DNA of 64,000 bases from Streptomyces angustmyceticus. Lineage in GTDB: Bacteria > Actinomycetota > Actinomycetes > Streptomycetales > Streptomycetaceae. Shown one piece after another: positions 1 to 10,847 of this stretch (position 1 is the first letter of the stretch; every line of letters starts with the position of its first letter). The stretch spans positions 1,922,001-1,986,000 of the forward strand of contig NZ_CP082945.1 of NCBI RefSeq assembly GCF_019933235.1, in the 5' to 3' direction. Position numbers and translations under genes: made by a program. The notes below the pieces were generated by a model that saw only the letters and a program-made list of their open reading frames with translations, was not told the origin of the DNA and did not search any database.

Positions 1-3000
1 CTCGACCCCCGGTGGGACGAGGACGGGGACGAGCCACCTCGCTGGCTGGACCTGAGGCTGCGCAACGAGGCGTTGCACCAGGTGCTGCGTCTGCTGACCA
101 TGAAGGAGGCCGGCCAGAAGGGCCGACAGGGCGGCTTCATCTCCTACCGCAACCTGGGCATCAACCAGCTCGGTGCCGTGTACGAAGGGCTTATTTCTTA
201 CACCGGCATCATCGCCGATGAAGAACTCGCCGAGGTCGCCAAACCCGGCGCTAAGCAGGGCGACAAGCAGTACGGCGACCCCGAGAAGGGGTCCTGGCTC
301 ATCCCCGCCGACCGGCTAAGTCAGTACAGGGAGAACACGCACGTCGTGTACTCGGCTCAGGACGCCGAACAGTACGGCCTGCGCGGCCCGAAGAAGTACC
401 CCGAGGGTACGTTCGTGTACCGCCTGGCGGGGCGGGACAGGGAGACGTCGGCGTCGTACTACACGCCGGAGTCGCTCACCAAGGTGACGGTCGAGCTGGC
501 GCTCAAGCACCGCATCACCGACGAGACGCGGGCGAGCGAGCTGCTGCGCTACACGATCTGCGAACCGGCTCTGGGGTCGGGTGCGTTCCTCAACGAAGCG
601 ATCAGCCAGGTCGCGGAGGAGTACCTCAAGCGCCGCCAGGCAGAACTCGGCGTCACACTGGATACGTCAAAGACGCTCGATGCCAAGCAGAAGGTGAAGG
701 CATATATCGCGCTCCACAACGTATACGGGATCGACCTCAACCCGACGGGCGTGGAGCTGGCGGAGGTGTCACTGTGGCTCAACACCATGCACCCCGGCAT
801 GCGGGCACCGTGGTTCGGGCTGCATCTGCGACCCGGAAACTCCCTCATCGGGGCGCGCCGTTGGGTGTACGAGGCCGAGCGCATCAAGAAGGAGCGGACC
901 ATCGGCGCACAGACGCCGACGAAGCTGCCGTTCCGGGAGAAGGGGAACGGCGCGGAGCAGCCGCTGCCGGACGGCGCCGTGCACCAGTTCCTGCTTCCGA
1001 CGCCCGGCTGGGGTGCGGTCGCGGGGGCGAGCGGTGACGCCAAGAAGCTTGCCGAGCAGCTTGCCGGGCCGCAGGTCGAGCACCTGAAGGCATGGAAGAA
1101 CAGCATCAAGGCCAAACCCAAGACGGTGGGTGGCAAGAGCAGCCAGCTGGCCCGGCTTCAGGCGGCGGCCAGACGAGTTGAGTTCCTGTGGCAGCTCGTC
1201 GCCAAGCGCATGGAACTGAGCGAGCGCGAGATCGCCCGCACCATCGACGTGTGGGGCACGGGCCGGGAGGAGGACGCGGAGGAGTACGCGTTCCTGCGCC
1301 GTGACAAGAAGGGCGCTGGGGACACCGATCTGCCGCTGACCAAGGAACGGGTCTTCAAGGATCTGTTCGAGGCGGAAGGTTCGCCGTACTGGCGCCTCAA
1401 GCAGGTCATGGACGCGTGGTGCGCGCTGTGGTTCTGGCCGCTGGACAAAGTCGGGCTGCTGGATGGCACGGACGCGGAGTACGGGACTGCGCCGGTCGTG
1501 TCGATGGACGCTCTGCTGTCGGCAGGAGTCGTCGGTGAGGTCGGGACGACATCACAGGATGAGCCCCAGGCAGAACCGCGTTTCGTCGAGAACGGACTGC
1601 TGTTCGCCCTCGAAGGTGACCAGATGTCCTTCGCCGACGATTCAGGTGATGGCGACCTTGTCGAGAAACAGGAGATCAAGAAGAGGCGAGTTACTGAGGC
1701 CGGGGCGAAGAAGCGCGGGGGGCCGCCCCGACGCCGCGACGTCGTGCCGCTGGCCGACCTCGATGACTGGCTCGACTTTCTCGAATCCATGCTTGGCACC
1801 AAGGACGTGCAGCAGGGCACCATCGTGTCGTCCGTCGGGTCCCTAGAGGAGCTGAACGACCTTGAGGACCTGATCCAGACTCAGCCTGAGATGGACATGG
1901 ACGATGCCCGAAAGGCGGTCGAGAGCCGCTATCCGTGGATGCGTGGCGTGCGCGACATCGCGAAAGAGCAGGGCTTCCTGCACTGGGAGTTGGACTTCGC
2001 GGGCGTGTTCGCCAGTGAGGCGGGGGGCTTCGACCTCCAGGTGGGGAATCCGCCCTGGGTACGGCCGCGCTGGAACGAGTCCCTGGTGCTGGCGGAACGC
2101 GAACCGTGGTTCGAGCTGGAGGAGCGGGTCTCCACGTCGGTGAAGGCGGAGCGCCGGGATGACCTGCTGAGAACGCCGGCTGCGGCCGCCTATGTGCTGG
2201 GCGAGATCACGGACAACGTCGGACAGGTCGCGTTCTACGGAGCGCCACAGGTGTATCCATTGCTGGAAGGAACCCAACCCGATCTGTACCGCGCCTTCAT
2301 GTGCCAGGTGTGGGACCACGCGTCTGTGCGAGGCACGACCGGATTCCTGCACTCGGACACACACTTCACAGGGGACAAGGAAGGTGCGCTGCGGGGTGCG
2401 GCGTATCGGCGGCTTCGGATCCACGGAGACTTCGTGAACTCCGGTCAGCGGTTTTTCCCGCGCCCCGTGGGCGACACCACGCACTTCGGTGTGCATGTCT
2501 ACGGTCGCCCTCAGGACATCGACTTCAGCCACCTCTCCTGGCTGGTGTCGGCCGATGCCCTGCGCTTGTCGGCGAACCATGACGGTTCGGGAACGGCCCC
2601 GGGAATCCGCTACCAGAACGGGGAGTTCGACGAGCGCCCGCACAAGACGCGCGTGGTGCACGTCAACAGGGAGCTGCTCACGGTCTGGAAACGGCTGTTC
2701 GGTGACACGGGTCCGGTGGACGAGGCACGTCTGCTGTTTCCGGTGAGCACGGCCGAGGCGTCCGCTATTGAGGCCCTGGCGAACTATCCACTGCGCCTTG
2801 CAGATTTCAAGCCGCAGATCACCCGTGGCTACGACGAGAGTGGAGCAAAGAAGGACCGTCTGATCGACTACAACCGGCCGGACCCGAAGACGGGCGAGCC
2901 GTACGAACCCGACCGGTGGCGCCACGTGATCCTCAAGGGCACGCAAATCAGCGTCGCCACACCGGTTTTCAAGCGGCATGACGCCAACTCCAACGCGCCC

Positions 3001-4137
3001 TTCGGCGCCGATCTGGTCTCGCTGCCTTCGGACTTCGTACCGGACACGGAGTACGTGAGAGTGCCCGGTCGTACGCAGGAGTACCTCAAGGCGCAGGATC
3101 GGTGGATCGACCACGCCACGCTCGAACGGCTCCGGGCGAGCGACAGGGCCGTGGCGCGTGCGCGGGCTCAGGTCGCGGAGATGATGGGGGTGGCGCTGGC
3201 GGATGCCGATCCAGAGAAGGTGGATGCGCTGCTCGTGGACCGGGCGCGGAGGCGGTACGCGGCGTTCTATCGCACAGCCTGGCGGCGACAGGTTGCACCG
3301 AATACCGAACGAGCGTTGTACCCCGCGATTGTGCCTCCCGGTGTGACGCACATCGACGCCATGCACAGCATGGCGATGCCCGGAGGTCTCATGACCTCGT
3401 TGGTTGCTGGATTTTGGGCGGCATTGCCTGTGGACTACCTCCTCCGCTCTTCCGGCCGGGGGGACCTGCGGATCGCCGGAGCGAAGGCTATGCCCGCCCC
3501 GTCACCACATCACCCCCTCGCCCCCGCCCTCCTCCTCCGTACCCTCCGCCTGAACTGCCTCACCACCGCCTACGCCGATCTCTGGCAGGATCTGTACGAC
3601 GCGACCTGGTCGGCGTACGAACCCTGGGCCCTCAACTGGCCAGGCATGAACACGGACCTTCACTCTGTGACCCCGACCTGGCAGCGCGACACCCCCCTCC
3701 GTACCGAGTACGCCCGTCGCGCCGCACTCGTCGAGATCGACGCTTTGGTCGCCGTCTGGCTCGGCATGGATGCGGATGCCTTGATCGCCGCGTACAAGGG
3801 GCGATTTCCCGTGCTCCAGAAGTACGAGGCGGCAAGTTGGTTCGACGCCGAGGGGTGGAAGCTGGCGAGCAATGCGCGAACCATCGGTCAGCGTCAGACC
3901 AAGGAGACCTGGACCCAGTTCGAGGCCTACCGCGAAGCGGTCGGTGAGCCGTCTTCCGAAGGTGTGCTCCCCGCCGACCCCAACGCCACACCTCCCCACG
4001 GCTACACCGCCCCCTTCTACAAGGCCAACCGAGAACGCGAAATGCGAGAGGCCCACGCCTACTTCCAGAAGCGTCTCGATGAAGCCGTGAGCAAGGGTCT
4101 CTGGGACCCGGAGAAGATGGAGGTCCCGACCTCGTGA
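1..4137 (+). CDS. Class I N6-adenine DNA methyltransferase, Eco57I/DrmMI/PglX-like (5' truncated)
   Basis: The frame is open from base 1 and the codons before the first possible starts still read like coding sequence, so the gene begins left of the window; 1378 residues are visible. In visible numbering, a YYTPE motif lies near residue 153, the SAM-binding motif I (CEPALGSGAF) near 187, an acidic GIDLNP motif II near 240 and the catalytic NPPW motif IV at 683-686. This is the order of gamma-class N6-adenine methyltransferases. The long C-terminal half with no named motif matches the target-recognition region of large single-chain enzymes such as PglX, DrmMI and type IIG proteins. The stop overlaps the GTG start of the helicase gene by 4 bp, so the two are translationally coupled. 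Inferred role: marking self DNA for the downstream locus. Codon use is less strictly GC3 than in the genes further right, which fits a mobile defence module. No PD-(D/E)XK motif was recognised in this chain. Confidence 0.85.
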   Translation, partial: LDPRWDEDGDEPPRWLDLRLRNEALHQVLRLLTMKEAGQKGRQGGFISYRNLGINQLGAVYEGLISYTGIIADEELAEVAKPGAKQGDKQYGDPEKGSWLIPADRLSQYRENTHVVYSAQDAEQYGLRGPKKYPEGTFVYRLAGRDRETSASYYTPESLTKVTVELALKHRITDETRASELLRYTICEPALGSGAFLNEAISQVAEEYLKRRQAELGVTLDTSKTLDAKQKVKAYIALHNVYGIDLNPTGVELAEVSLWLNTMHPGMRAPWFGLHLRPGNSLIGARRWVYEAERIKKERTIGAQTPTKLPFREKGNGAEQPLPDGAVHQFLLPTPGWGAVAGASGDAKKLAEQLAGPQVEHLKAWKNSIKAKPKTVGGKSSQLARLQAAARRVEFLWQLVAKRMELSEREIARTIDVWGTGREEDAEEYAFLRRDKKGAGDTDLPLTKERVFKDLFEAEGSPYWRLKQVMDAWCALWFWPLDKVGLLDGTDAEYGTAPVVSMDALLSAGVVGEVGTTSQDEPQAEPRFVENGLLFALEGDQMSFADDSGDGDLVEKQEIKKRRVTEAGAKKRGGPPRRRDVVPLADLDDWLDFLESMLGTKDVQQGTIVSSVGSLEELNDLEDLIQTQPEMDMDDARKAVESRYPWMRGVRDIAKEQGFLHWELDFAGVFASEAGGFDLQVGNPPWVRPRWNESLVLAEREPWFELEERVSTSVKAERRDDLLRTPAAAAYVLGEITDNVGQVAFYGAPQVYPLLEGTQPDLYRAFMCQVWDHASVRGTTGFLHSDTHFTGDKEGALRGAAYRRLRIHGDFVNSGQRFFPRPVGDTTHFGVHVYGRPQDIDFSHLSWLVSADALRLSANHDGSGTAPGIRYQNGEFDERPHKTRVVHVNRELLTVWKRLFGDTGPVDEARLLFPVSTAEASAIEALANYPLRLADFKPQITRGYDESGAKKDRLIDYNRPDPKTGEPYEPDRWRHVILKGTQISVATPVFKRHDANSNAPFGADLVSLPSDFVPDTEYVRVPGRTQEYLKAQDRWIDHATLERLRASDRAVARARAQVAEMMGVALADADPEKVDALLVDRARRRYAAFYRTAWRRQVAPNTERALYPAIVPPGVTHIDAMHSMAMPGGLMTSLVAGFWAALPVDYLLRSSGRGDLRIAGAKAMPAPSPHHPLAPALLLRTLRLNCLTTAYADLWQDLYDATWSAYEPWALNWPGMNTDLHSVTPTWQRDTPLRTEYARRAALVEIDALVAVWLGMDADALIAAYKGRFPVLQKYEAASWFDAEGWKLASNARTIGQRQTKETWTQFEAYREAVGEPSSEGVLPADPNATPPHGYTAPFYKANREREMREAHAYFQKRLDEAVSKGLWDPEKMEVPTS

Positions 4138-7100
4138 GGCCGACCCTCGAAGCGCAGGGGCTCAAGGAGAGCCTGCTCCAGTACCTGTCCACGACGTACG
4201 GCCTCGCGGACGAGGGGGCCCGAAAGGCCCTGCACGCCTTTCTCGGGGACGAGACGACGGGGATGTTCCGCGGGCCGTACCTGCGCCTGCGTACTCCCTT
4301 CACCCCGGCCGACGACGGCTGGCAACAGCACCTGGACTGGGTACGAACGGATGGCTGGACGCCGTACGCGCACCAGGCCCGTGCCTTCGCCCGGCTCACC
4401 TCGAAGGACGGCCACACCCCCCAGCCCACCCTCGTCACCACGGGCACGGGGTCCGGCAAAACGGAGTCGTTTCTGTACCCCGTACTCGATCACTGCGCCC
4501 GCGAGCGCGCGGCCGGGAACGACGGGGTAAAGGCTGTCTTCCTCTACCCGATGAACGCCCTGGCCACCGACCAAGCGGCCCGCATCAACCAACTGCTCAC
4601 TGAGTGCGACGAGCTGAGCGGCGTACGCGCCGGCCTGTACATCGGGGAGAAGGCGGCGACGCACTACGACCGGGTCTACACCCGCCGCCAGGACATGCAA
4701 CTGTCCCCGCCGGACATCCTGATCACCAACTACAAGATGCTCGACCTGCTCCTGCAGCGGGCTGCCGATGCGCCGCTGTGGGACGGCAGCGACATCCGGT
4801 ACGTCGTCGTCGACGAGTTCCATACCTACGACGGCGCACAGGGCACCGACGTGGCCATGCTGCTGCGCCGTCTCGCCATCGCCGTCGACGCCAACCGGCC
4901 TGGCAAGCCGCTCGGCACGATCACCCCGGTCGCCACGTCCGCGACGCTCGCCTCGGGCACCGATGAGGACGGGGTTCGCCAGCTCCTCTCCGTGGCCACC
5001 AACGTCTTCGGCGCCGAGTTCACCGAGGACGCAATCGTCGGCGAAGACCGGCTGACGGTCGACGAGTTCATCCTCGGCAACGACGAGTCGATCCCGGACG
5101 CGAAGTTCCTGCCGGGCCAGGCCACTCCTCCCGAGACACTGACCGCCTTACCTGACCCGGCCGCCGGCCCCGAGGCACTCGGGGACCTCGCCAAGGCCGT
5201 CACCGGAAGCCGTACCACCGACCCGGTCGCTCTCGGTGCCGCGCTCAAGCGCAACCGGCTCACGTACGCGGTCCTGAACGCCTTCGACGGCACGGTGCGC
5301 ACATACGACGAAGTGCTCGACGTGATGCGTCGCAGTGGGGCGAGGAGCTGGGACGAGGCGATAACGACACGGCCGCAGATCGCCGCGGTGGCACTCACCC
5401 GCTTCGTCGCCCTGCTGGCCGTGGCGCGGGCACCGGAGGCACCGGCCGGGATGAGCCGTCCGCTCGTCCAGATCGAGGTGCACCAGTGGGCGCGGTCCGT
5501 GACACGCATCCTGCGTGGCGTACTGCCGTGGCCGAAGGCCGAGTTCGCGTGGGACACGACCGGGGCGCAGAGCCAGTCGCGCGCAACACCCAACACCACC
5601 ACCTCACGCGACACCAAGATCTTCCTGCCCGCGGTGTACTGCCGTGAGTGCGGACGCTCCGGCTGGTCGGTGCTCGCCCCCGAGTCGGACCTGGAGGAGC
5701 TGAGCTTCGAGCCCCACAAGATCCGCCGGGCCACCGTCACGGCCGACAAGGCCAAGGTACGGACCCTGGTGGCGGCCACCGACAACGAGGCACGCGAGGG
5801 CAATGGCCGCGCCGCCATGGACCGGGCGGCGCAGAAGTCGCTGACCACGGGCGGTGCCGGCGTGCTGATGGTGCTCGACGGTCTGTCCCAGCGGCTGCGG
5901 CTGCCCGACCCCGAGGCCGACTATGACGCCGAGGGCAACCCGGCGCCCGGCAGCCCCGACTCCGCCTTCGTCCTCGTCCAGCTCGGCGACACCGCGGAAC
6001 GAGCCGCCAAGGACGACTGGTGCCCGGCCTGCGGTACGCACAACGCGATCCGCTTCGTCGGTACGGGCGCCGCCGCGCTCGCCGCCGCGTCCGTCACCCA
6101 GCTCTTCACCGGTGGGGAGATGGACAAGGAGCAGCGCGAGACGAAGACGCTGATGTTCAACGACTCGGTGCAGGATGCCGCCCACCGGGCAGGGTTCGTC
6201 GCCTCCCGCTCGTACACCTTCTCCCTGCGGGCGCTGTTCACCAAGCACCTGAGCGAGCAACGGCCCATTGCGCTCAACGACCTCGTCGCCGACGTCGTCG
6301 CGGCCACCACCGACCGTGAGACGCTGGCCGCCGTCGTCCCGCCGGACCTGCACGACGACACGGGCGTGGCACGTCTGCTGTCGGGCGCGGGGCGGGGCGG
6401 GGACAGGAAGACGTGGGACCTGATCGGTGAACGGTTCGCGTTCGAGGCGGTCATGGAGTTCGGCCACCGCTCGCGCAACGGCCGTACCCTTGAGCTGACC
6501 CGTACCGCGGCCGCCTGGGTGGACATCCCCGACATACAGGGGGCCGTGGCAATCACACGTGCCGCCCACGAGGAATCCACCGATCACGGGCTGGCGCTCA
6601 CCGACCACGACGACGGACGCTATCTCGCGTTTTTGCGCGGGCTGTTGGAGCGGCTTCGTACGCGGGGCGCGGTCGGGCACCGGTGGCAGGAGAAATTCCT
6701 CGATGAGGCGGGCACCAGCCGTTACTTCATCTGGGGTGGCCGTCCGCGCGGCATGAAGGCTTTCCCGAAGGGCGTCTCCGCGCCGACGTTCCTGCTCGCA
6801 CGGCCCAAGCAGGGCAGCGAGTTCGACTTCGCCGCAGGGCGTCTGTCCTGGTACCAGACCTGGGCGCAGCGCTGCCTCGACATGACCCGCGAGCAGGCCG
6901 ACGAGTTCTGGGTGCGGCTGCTGCCCCGGCTCACGGACGCCGGCCTGCTCTCGGCTCGCACCCCGGGCGACACGGCTGTCCGGCTCTATGGTCTCCAACC
7001 GGGCGCCATTCAGCTGCAGTTGTTGACTGACGGTCAGGTCAACGAGTCGTATGTGCGCTGTCCGAAGTGCTTCTGGGAGCAGACCGTCCACCCCTCGCTG

Positions 7101-10100
7101 CTCGCTCAGTATCACGGGCAGCCCTGCCAGGCGTACCGCTGCACGACCGGACGGCTGGTCGCGGGGGACCGGTGGCTGGAGACCGTGGACCGGCACGACC
7201 GGGACCGCGACTACCGCGACGACTACTACCGGAGCCTGTACCGGCGAGCCGGCACCTACCAGGTCATCACCGCCGAGCACACCGGTCTGCTCTCGCGCGG
7301 CAAGCGCGAACGCGTCGAGGACGCCTTCCGCAGTGGCAAGGGATTCAACGACCCCAATGTGCTGTCCTGCACGCCCACGCTGGAGATGGGCATCGACATC
7401 GGCGAGCTGTCCGCCGTCGTCCTCGGTGCCCTGCCGCGCCGGCCCGCCAACTATGCCCAGCAGGCGGGGCGGGCCGGGCGCCGTACCGGAAACGCCTTCC
7501 TGCTGACCATCCCCGACCGCTCCCGTCGTGAGCTGTACTTCCTCGACCGGCCACGGGACATGATCGACGGGCGGATCGTGCCGCCGGGCTCGTATCTGTC
7601 GGCCATCGAGATTCTGCGCCGCCAGTACACCGCGCACCTCCTCGACCTCGCGGCGCGCGGCCGGCTGCTGCGCGAGGACGGCAGGCCGCTGGCCGCCCTG
7701 TCGCGCAGGGTCGACGAACTCTTCGGCCCCTCCGGCTACCTCGCCGACCTCACCGACGCCGCCCTCGCCCACGGCGAGGAACTCGTCGCGGGCTTCCTCG
7801 CGCTCTTCCCCACCGGCGTGAGCGACGCCGCCCGGGAAGAGCTGACGAAGTACGCGGTTCGCGGCATCCGCAGCGCCATCGAGAAGGCCGAGCGAGAGTG
7901 GGAGCGGGAGAACCAGAAACTGCGCACCCGTATCCGTACGATCCGCTCCGCGATCGATGAGCTCAAGGAAGGCGACGACGAACAGGCCCGTACGAAGGCC
8001 GAGTTGGAGGCCGAGCTGGGTGCCGTCTCCAAGCAGGGCGCCACACGCCAGCGTCAGCCCGCCCAGACCGTGCTGTGCGACCTCGGCCTGCTGCCCAACT
8101 ACGCCCTCATCGACGCCACGACCACCCTCGATGCCACCGTCTTCTGGCCCGAGGGCACCACGCCCGAGGGGCGGGCCCGTTACAAGTCGAAGTCGTTCTC
8201 CTACGGGCGGCCACGCGGCTTCGCCCTGTCCGAACTCGCGCCTGGCAACATCTTCTACGCCGAGGGCTACAAGCACCGGATCACCGGCATCGACATCGTC
8301 ACCGGCCGGGACCAGGACTGGCGCCACTGGCGCTTCTGCCCCTCGTGCGGTTACGTCCGTACCGAGAACGCCGAGAAGGACTTCACGCCCTGCCCGCGGT
8401 GCGGGGATGCAGGGATCGCCGACTCCGGCAGCCTGCGGCAGATCGTCCAGCCCAGTGTCGTCACGGCCCGCGACAAGCGAGAGGATGCCAGGATCGGCGA
8501 CGAGAGCGACGACCGTGATCGGCGCTTCTACACGGTCGTCGACATGGTGGACATCGACCCCAATGACTTCGCGGCGGGCAAGTCCTGGCGGCACACCAAG
8601 GAGATTTTCGGCGTCGACTACACCCGCCGCGCCGTCATCCGCCGCGTGAACGCCGGACCGCTGAGCATCGGCGCCCAGGAGAACGACCAGCTCGCCGGAA
8701 AGCCTGTGCGCATCGCCCCGTTCCACGTGTGCACCGCGTGCGGAGCCGCGAGCGCCGACGGCCGGCCCGTCTTCGACGACGACCAGGACGCCGTCGACAA
8801 CTCCGCCAACCGCCAGCGCGAACTCAAGCACCACACCCCCTGGTGCCCGCGGCGGCGCGGCAAGAAGGGTGTGGATCAGGTACCGGTCCTGCTCGCCCAC
8901 GAGTTGGAGACCGAAGCACTGCGGGTCCTGCTGCCCGCAGCGACCGTCCTCGTCGAGGAGAAGGTCCACTCCTTCCAGGCAGCCCTGCGTCTGGGCGTGG
9001 ACAGCGCCTTCGGCGGCGACCCACAGCACCTCGCCACCACACTCGCCACCATGCCGGACCGCGACACCGCGGAGAAACGGCACTTCCTGGTCCTGTACGA
9101 CCGTCTCCCGCACGGCACCGGCTACCTCGACCGCCTGACCGACCCCCTGAACTTCCGGCAGGTGCTGGAGGGTGCGCGCCGGCTGCTCGTGGAGTGCCCC
9201 TGCAACGGGGAGGGCCGGCAGGCCTGCCACCGCTGTCTGTACCTGTATGCCGACGAACAGCACATCGAGCGCGTCTCCCGCCAGGCCGCCCTGGAGATCC
9301 TCGACGAACTCCTGGGGACCGACACCGACGCCTGGGACACCAAGGCGGTCGGTAATACCGACCAGATCGGTCTTGACGGACAGGTCGAGTCCGACCTGGA
9401 GGCACGCTTCCTCAAGGCCCTGCGCGGGTGGGCCGGACAGCGCGCCGACGCTGTGCTGGAAGAGAGCGGTGACAACAGCGCCTATCTGCGCCTCGACGAG
9501 GTCGGCACCGTGCACGGCTGGCGTCTGACCGCTCAGCGCAACGAGGGTTTCACCCGTACCGACTTCACCTTCGAGCGCATCGACGGCCCCAAGCGGAAGA
9601 TCACCGTCTACCTCGACGGACACCGCTTCCACGCCACCCGGCGTTACAACCGGCTCGCCGGTGACGCCGACAAGCGCAACCGGCTCCGGGCCGAGGGCCG
9701 CATCGTCTTCCAGCTCACCTGGGACGACCTCGACGCCTTCGAGCGGCAGACGAACACGGTGGAGTCCTCCGCGGGGCGGGAGGCGGCCGAGGCGGTGTGG
9801 CCGCCGTATCCGCGCAGCGCCCAGGACGTCGCCAAGCGGCTCTACGCCGAACGCGGAAGCGACGACCTCGCCGATACCGCCTTCACCGACCCCATGACCA
9901 TGCTCCTCGCCTACCTGCGCAGCCCGGATGACGCGGCCTGGGGACGACGGGCATCGGCGGTGGTCGGCGGACTGCTCGGGGCCGGCAAGGAGATCCTCGT
10001 CGGCAACGGCTCCCCCGAGCAGACCCGCCAGACGCTCGATCGTCTCCTCGACGCCTGGGGCCGCACCGACGGCATGGACACGGCGCCCGTCCAGGGAACG

Positions 10101-10847
10101 GGCACACTCAACCTGTTCCAGACGTGCGACGAGTCCCATCTGCCCATCGCCTTCCTCGTCGACGGGGCCACCGGCCGCTGGTCCGCCCTGGCCTGCCTCG
10201 ACGACACCGCATCCGACCAGCTCGGCACGCCCGAACACAAGGTGCGTTGGCGCTCCTGGCTCCAGTGGTCCAACATTCTTCAGTTCCTCGCCCACGACGG
10301 CGGCGACGGCGTCCAACTGACGACCACCACCGCGGGGCGCTTCGACACCGCGGTCCTCAAGGTCTTCGGCGGCCTCGGCGAACTCGAATCCCTCGTCGTG
10401 CGGTACGGCACCGGCCTACCCGCGACGCAACCCGAGCCCGCGGAGGCGTCTCACGAGACATTTCTCGAAGCGGCGGTCCGGGATCTGCTGTGGGACCGGG
10501 AGATCCTCGAATTCCTCGACGAGGACGAACCCGACGCCCCCCTCACCCGCCTCGCCCACATCCTGGCCGACGGCGGCAAGAAGGCCCCCGCCTACGGCTA
10601 CGAGCTCGGCGAACGCGGCTGGCTCGCCGACTTCGCCTGGGACCACGGCGAACAGCGAGTCGCCGTCATGGCCGAACCGCACGATCAGACGAACGAGGAG
10701 AGCGACAAAACCTGGAGCGCCTACCGCGACGCCGGGTTCACCATCCGCTCGGCCGACGACTGGCTCACCGGCCTCGACGCCCTGCTGACCATGGTCCCCG
10801 ACGCCGCCGCCCGTCCCGACTCCGAAGAACAGAGTGCCGCACGATGA
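4134..10847 (+). CDS. Giant DEAD/DEAH helicase with DUF1998 and C-terminal nuclease-like domain (DrmA/B-, DruE-, MrfA-like)
   Basis: 2237 aa from a GTG that overlaps the preceding stop. Walker A TGTGSGKT is at residues 103-110, DEFH at 227-230, an ATSATLASG motif III near 270, and the QQAGRAGRRTG motif VI near 1110, which together define a superfamily 2 helicase. Cysteine pairs recur near 503, 630, 975, 1402-1424 and 1533. A DUF1998 (MrfA-type) segment spans about 1585-1705 and ends in a four-cysteine cluster (CPCNGEGRQACHRC). Beyond it, about 1746-1870 contains TRTDF, VYLDGHRFH and a KRNRLRAEGRIVFQL stretch that resembles the Vsr/DUF559 arrangement of the PD-(D/E)XK fold; this is inference. 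About 370 more residues are unassigned. DISARM splits helicase and DUF1998 between DrmA and DrmB, while DruE of Druantia and DpdJ fuse them; the length is closest to DruE. The stop overlaps the next ATG as ATGA. Confidence 0.85.
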   Translation: MRPTLEAQGLKESLLQYLSTTYGLADEGARKALHAFLGDETTGMFRGPYLRLRTPFTPADDGWQQHLDWVRTDGWTPYAHQARAFARLTSKDGHTPQPTLVTTGTGSGKTESFLYPVLDHCARERAAGNDGVKAVFLYPMNALATDQAARINQLLTECDELSGVRAGLYIGEKAATHYDRVYTRRQDMQLSPPDILITNYKMLDLLLQRAADAPLWDGSDIRYVVVDEFHTYDGAQGTDVAMLLRRLAIAVDANRPGKPLGTITPVATSATLASGTDEDGVRQLLSVATNVFGAEFTEDAIVGEDRLTVDEFILGNDESIPDAKFLPGQATPPETLTALPDPAAGPEALGDLAKAVTGSRTTDPVALGAALKRNRLTYAVLNAFDGTVRTYDEVLDVMRRSGARSWDEAITTRPQIAAVALTRFVALLAVARAPEAPAGMSRPLVQIEVHQWARSVTRILRGVLPWPKAEFAWDTTGAQSQSRATPNTTTSRDTKIFLPAVYCRECGRSGWSVLAPESDLEELSFEPHKIRRATVTADKAKVRTLVAATDNEAREGNGRAAMDRAAQKSLTTGGAGVLMVLDGLSQRLRLPDPEADYDAEGNPAPGSPDSAFVLVQLGDTAERAAKDDWCPACGTHNAIRFVGTGAAALAAASVTQLFTGGEMDKEQRETKTLMFNDSVQDAAHRAGFVASRSYTFSLRALFTKHLSEQRPIALNDLVADVVAATTDRETLAAVVPPDLHDDTGVARLLSGAGRGGDRKTWDLIGERFAFEAVMEFGHRSRNGRTLELTRTAAAWVDIPDIQGAVAITRAAHEESTDHGLALTDHDDGRYLAFLRGLLERLRTRGAVGHRWQEKFLDEAGTSRYFIWGGRPRGMKAFPKGVSAPTFLLARPKQGSEFDFAAGRLSWYQTWAQRCLDMTREQADEFWVRLLPRLTDAGLLSARTPGDTAVRLYGLQPGAIQLQLLTDGQVNESYVRCPKCFWEQTVHPSLLAQYHGQPCQAYRCTTGRLVAGDRWLETVDRHDRDRDYRDDYYRSLYRRAGTYQVITAEHTGLLSRGKRERVEDAFRSGKGFNDPNVLSCTPTLEMGIDIGELSAVVLGALPRRPANYAQQAGRAGRRTGNAFLLTIPDRSRRELYFLDRPRDMIDGRIVPPGSYLSAIEILRRQYTAHLLDLAARGRLLREDGRPLAALSRRVDELFGPSGYLADLTDAALAHGEELVAGFLALFPTGVSDAAREELTKYAVRGIRSAIEKAEREWERENQKLRTRIRTIRSAIDELKEGDDEQARTKAELEAELGAVSKQGATRQRQPAQTVLCDLGLLPNYALIDATTTLDATVFWPEGTTPEGRARYKSKSFSYGRPRGFALSELAPGNIFYAEGYKHRITGIDIVTGRDQDWRHWRFCPSCGYVRTENAEKDFTPCPRCGDAGIADSGSLRQIVQPSVVTARDKREDARIGDESDDRDRRFYTVVDMVDIDPNDFAAGKSWRHTKEIFGVDYTRRAVIRRVNAGPLSIGAQENDQLAGKPVRIAPFHVCTACGAASADGRPVFDDDQDAVDNSANRQRELKHHTPWCPRRRGKKGVDQVPVLLAHELETEALRVLLPAATVLVEEKVHSFQAALRLGVDSAFGGDPQHLATTLATMPDRDTAEKRHFLVLYDRLPHGTGYLDRLTDPLNFRQVLEGARRLLVECPCNGEGRQACHRCLYLYADEQHIERVSRQAALEILDELLGTDTDAWDTKAVGNTDQIGLDGQVESDLEARFLKALRGWAGQRADAVLEESGDNSAYLRLDEVGTVHGWRLTAQRNEGFTRTDFTFERIDGPKRKITVYLDGHRFHATRRYNRLAGDADKRNRLRAEGRIVFQLTWDDLDAFERQTNTVESSAGREAAEAVWPPYPRSAQDVAKRLYAERGSDDLADTAFTDPMTMLLAYLRSPDDAAWGRRASAVVGGLLGAGKEILVGNGSPEQTRQTLDRLLDAWGRTDGMDTAPVQGTGTLNLFQTCDESHLPIAFLVDGATGRWSALACLDDTASDQLGTPEHKVRWRSWLQWSNILQFLAHDGGDGVQLTTTTAGRFDTAVLKVFGGLGELESLVVRYGTGLPATQPEPAEASHETFLEAAVRDLLWDREILEFLDEDEPDAPLTRLAHILADGGKKAPAYGYELGERGWLADFAWDHGEQRVAVMAEPHDQTNEESDKTWSAYRDAGFTIRSADDWLTGLDALLTMVPDAAARPDSEEQSAAR

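Noticed and set aside
1843..3366. 507-codon minus-strand frame opposite the methyltransferase
   Set aside because: No ribosome site, no motif; the plus strand carries NPPW and continues through.
5604..10316. 1570-codon minus-strand open frame opposite the giant helicase
   Set aside because: It is the antisense shadow of a high-GC3 gene: no motifs, biased Val/Gly/Leu/Ala composition, while the plus strand has complete helicase motifs.
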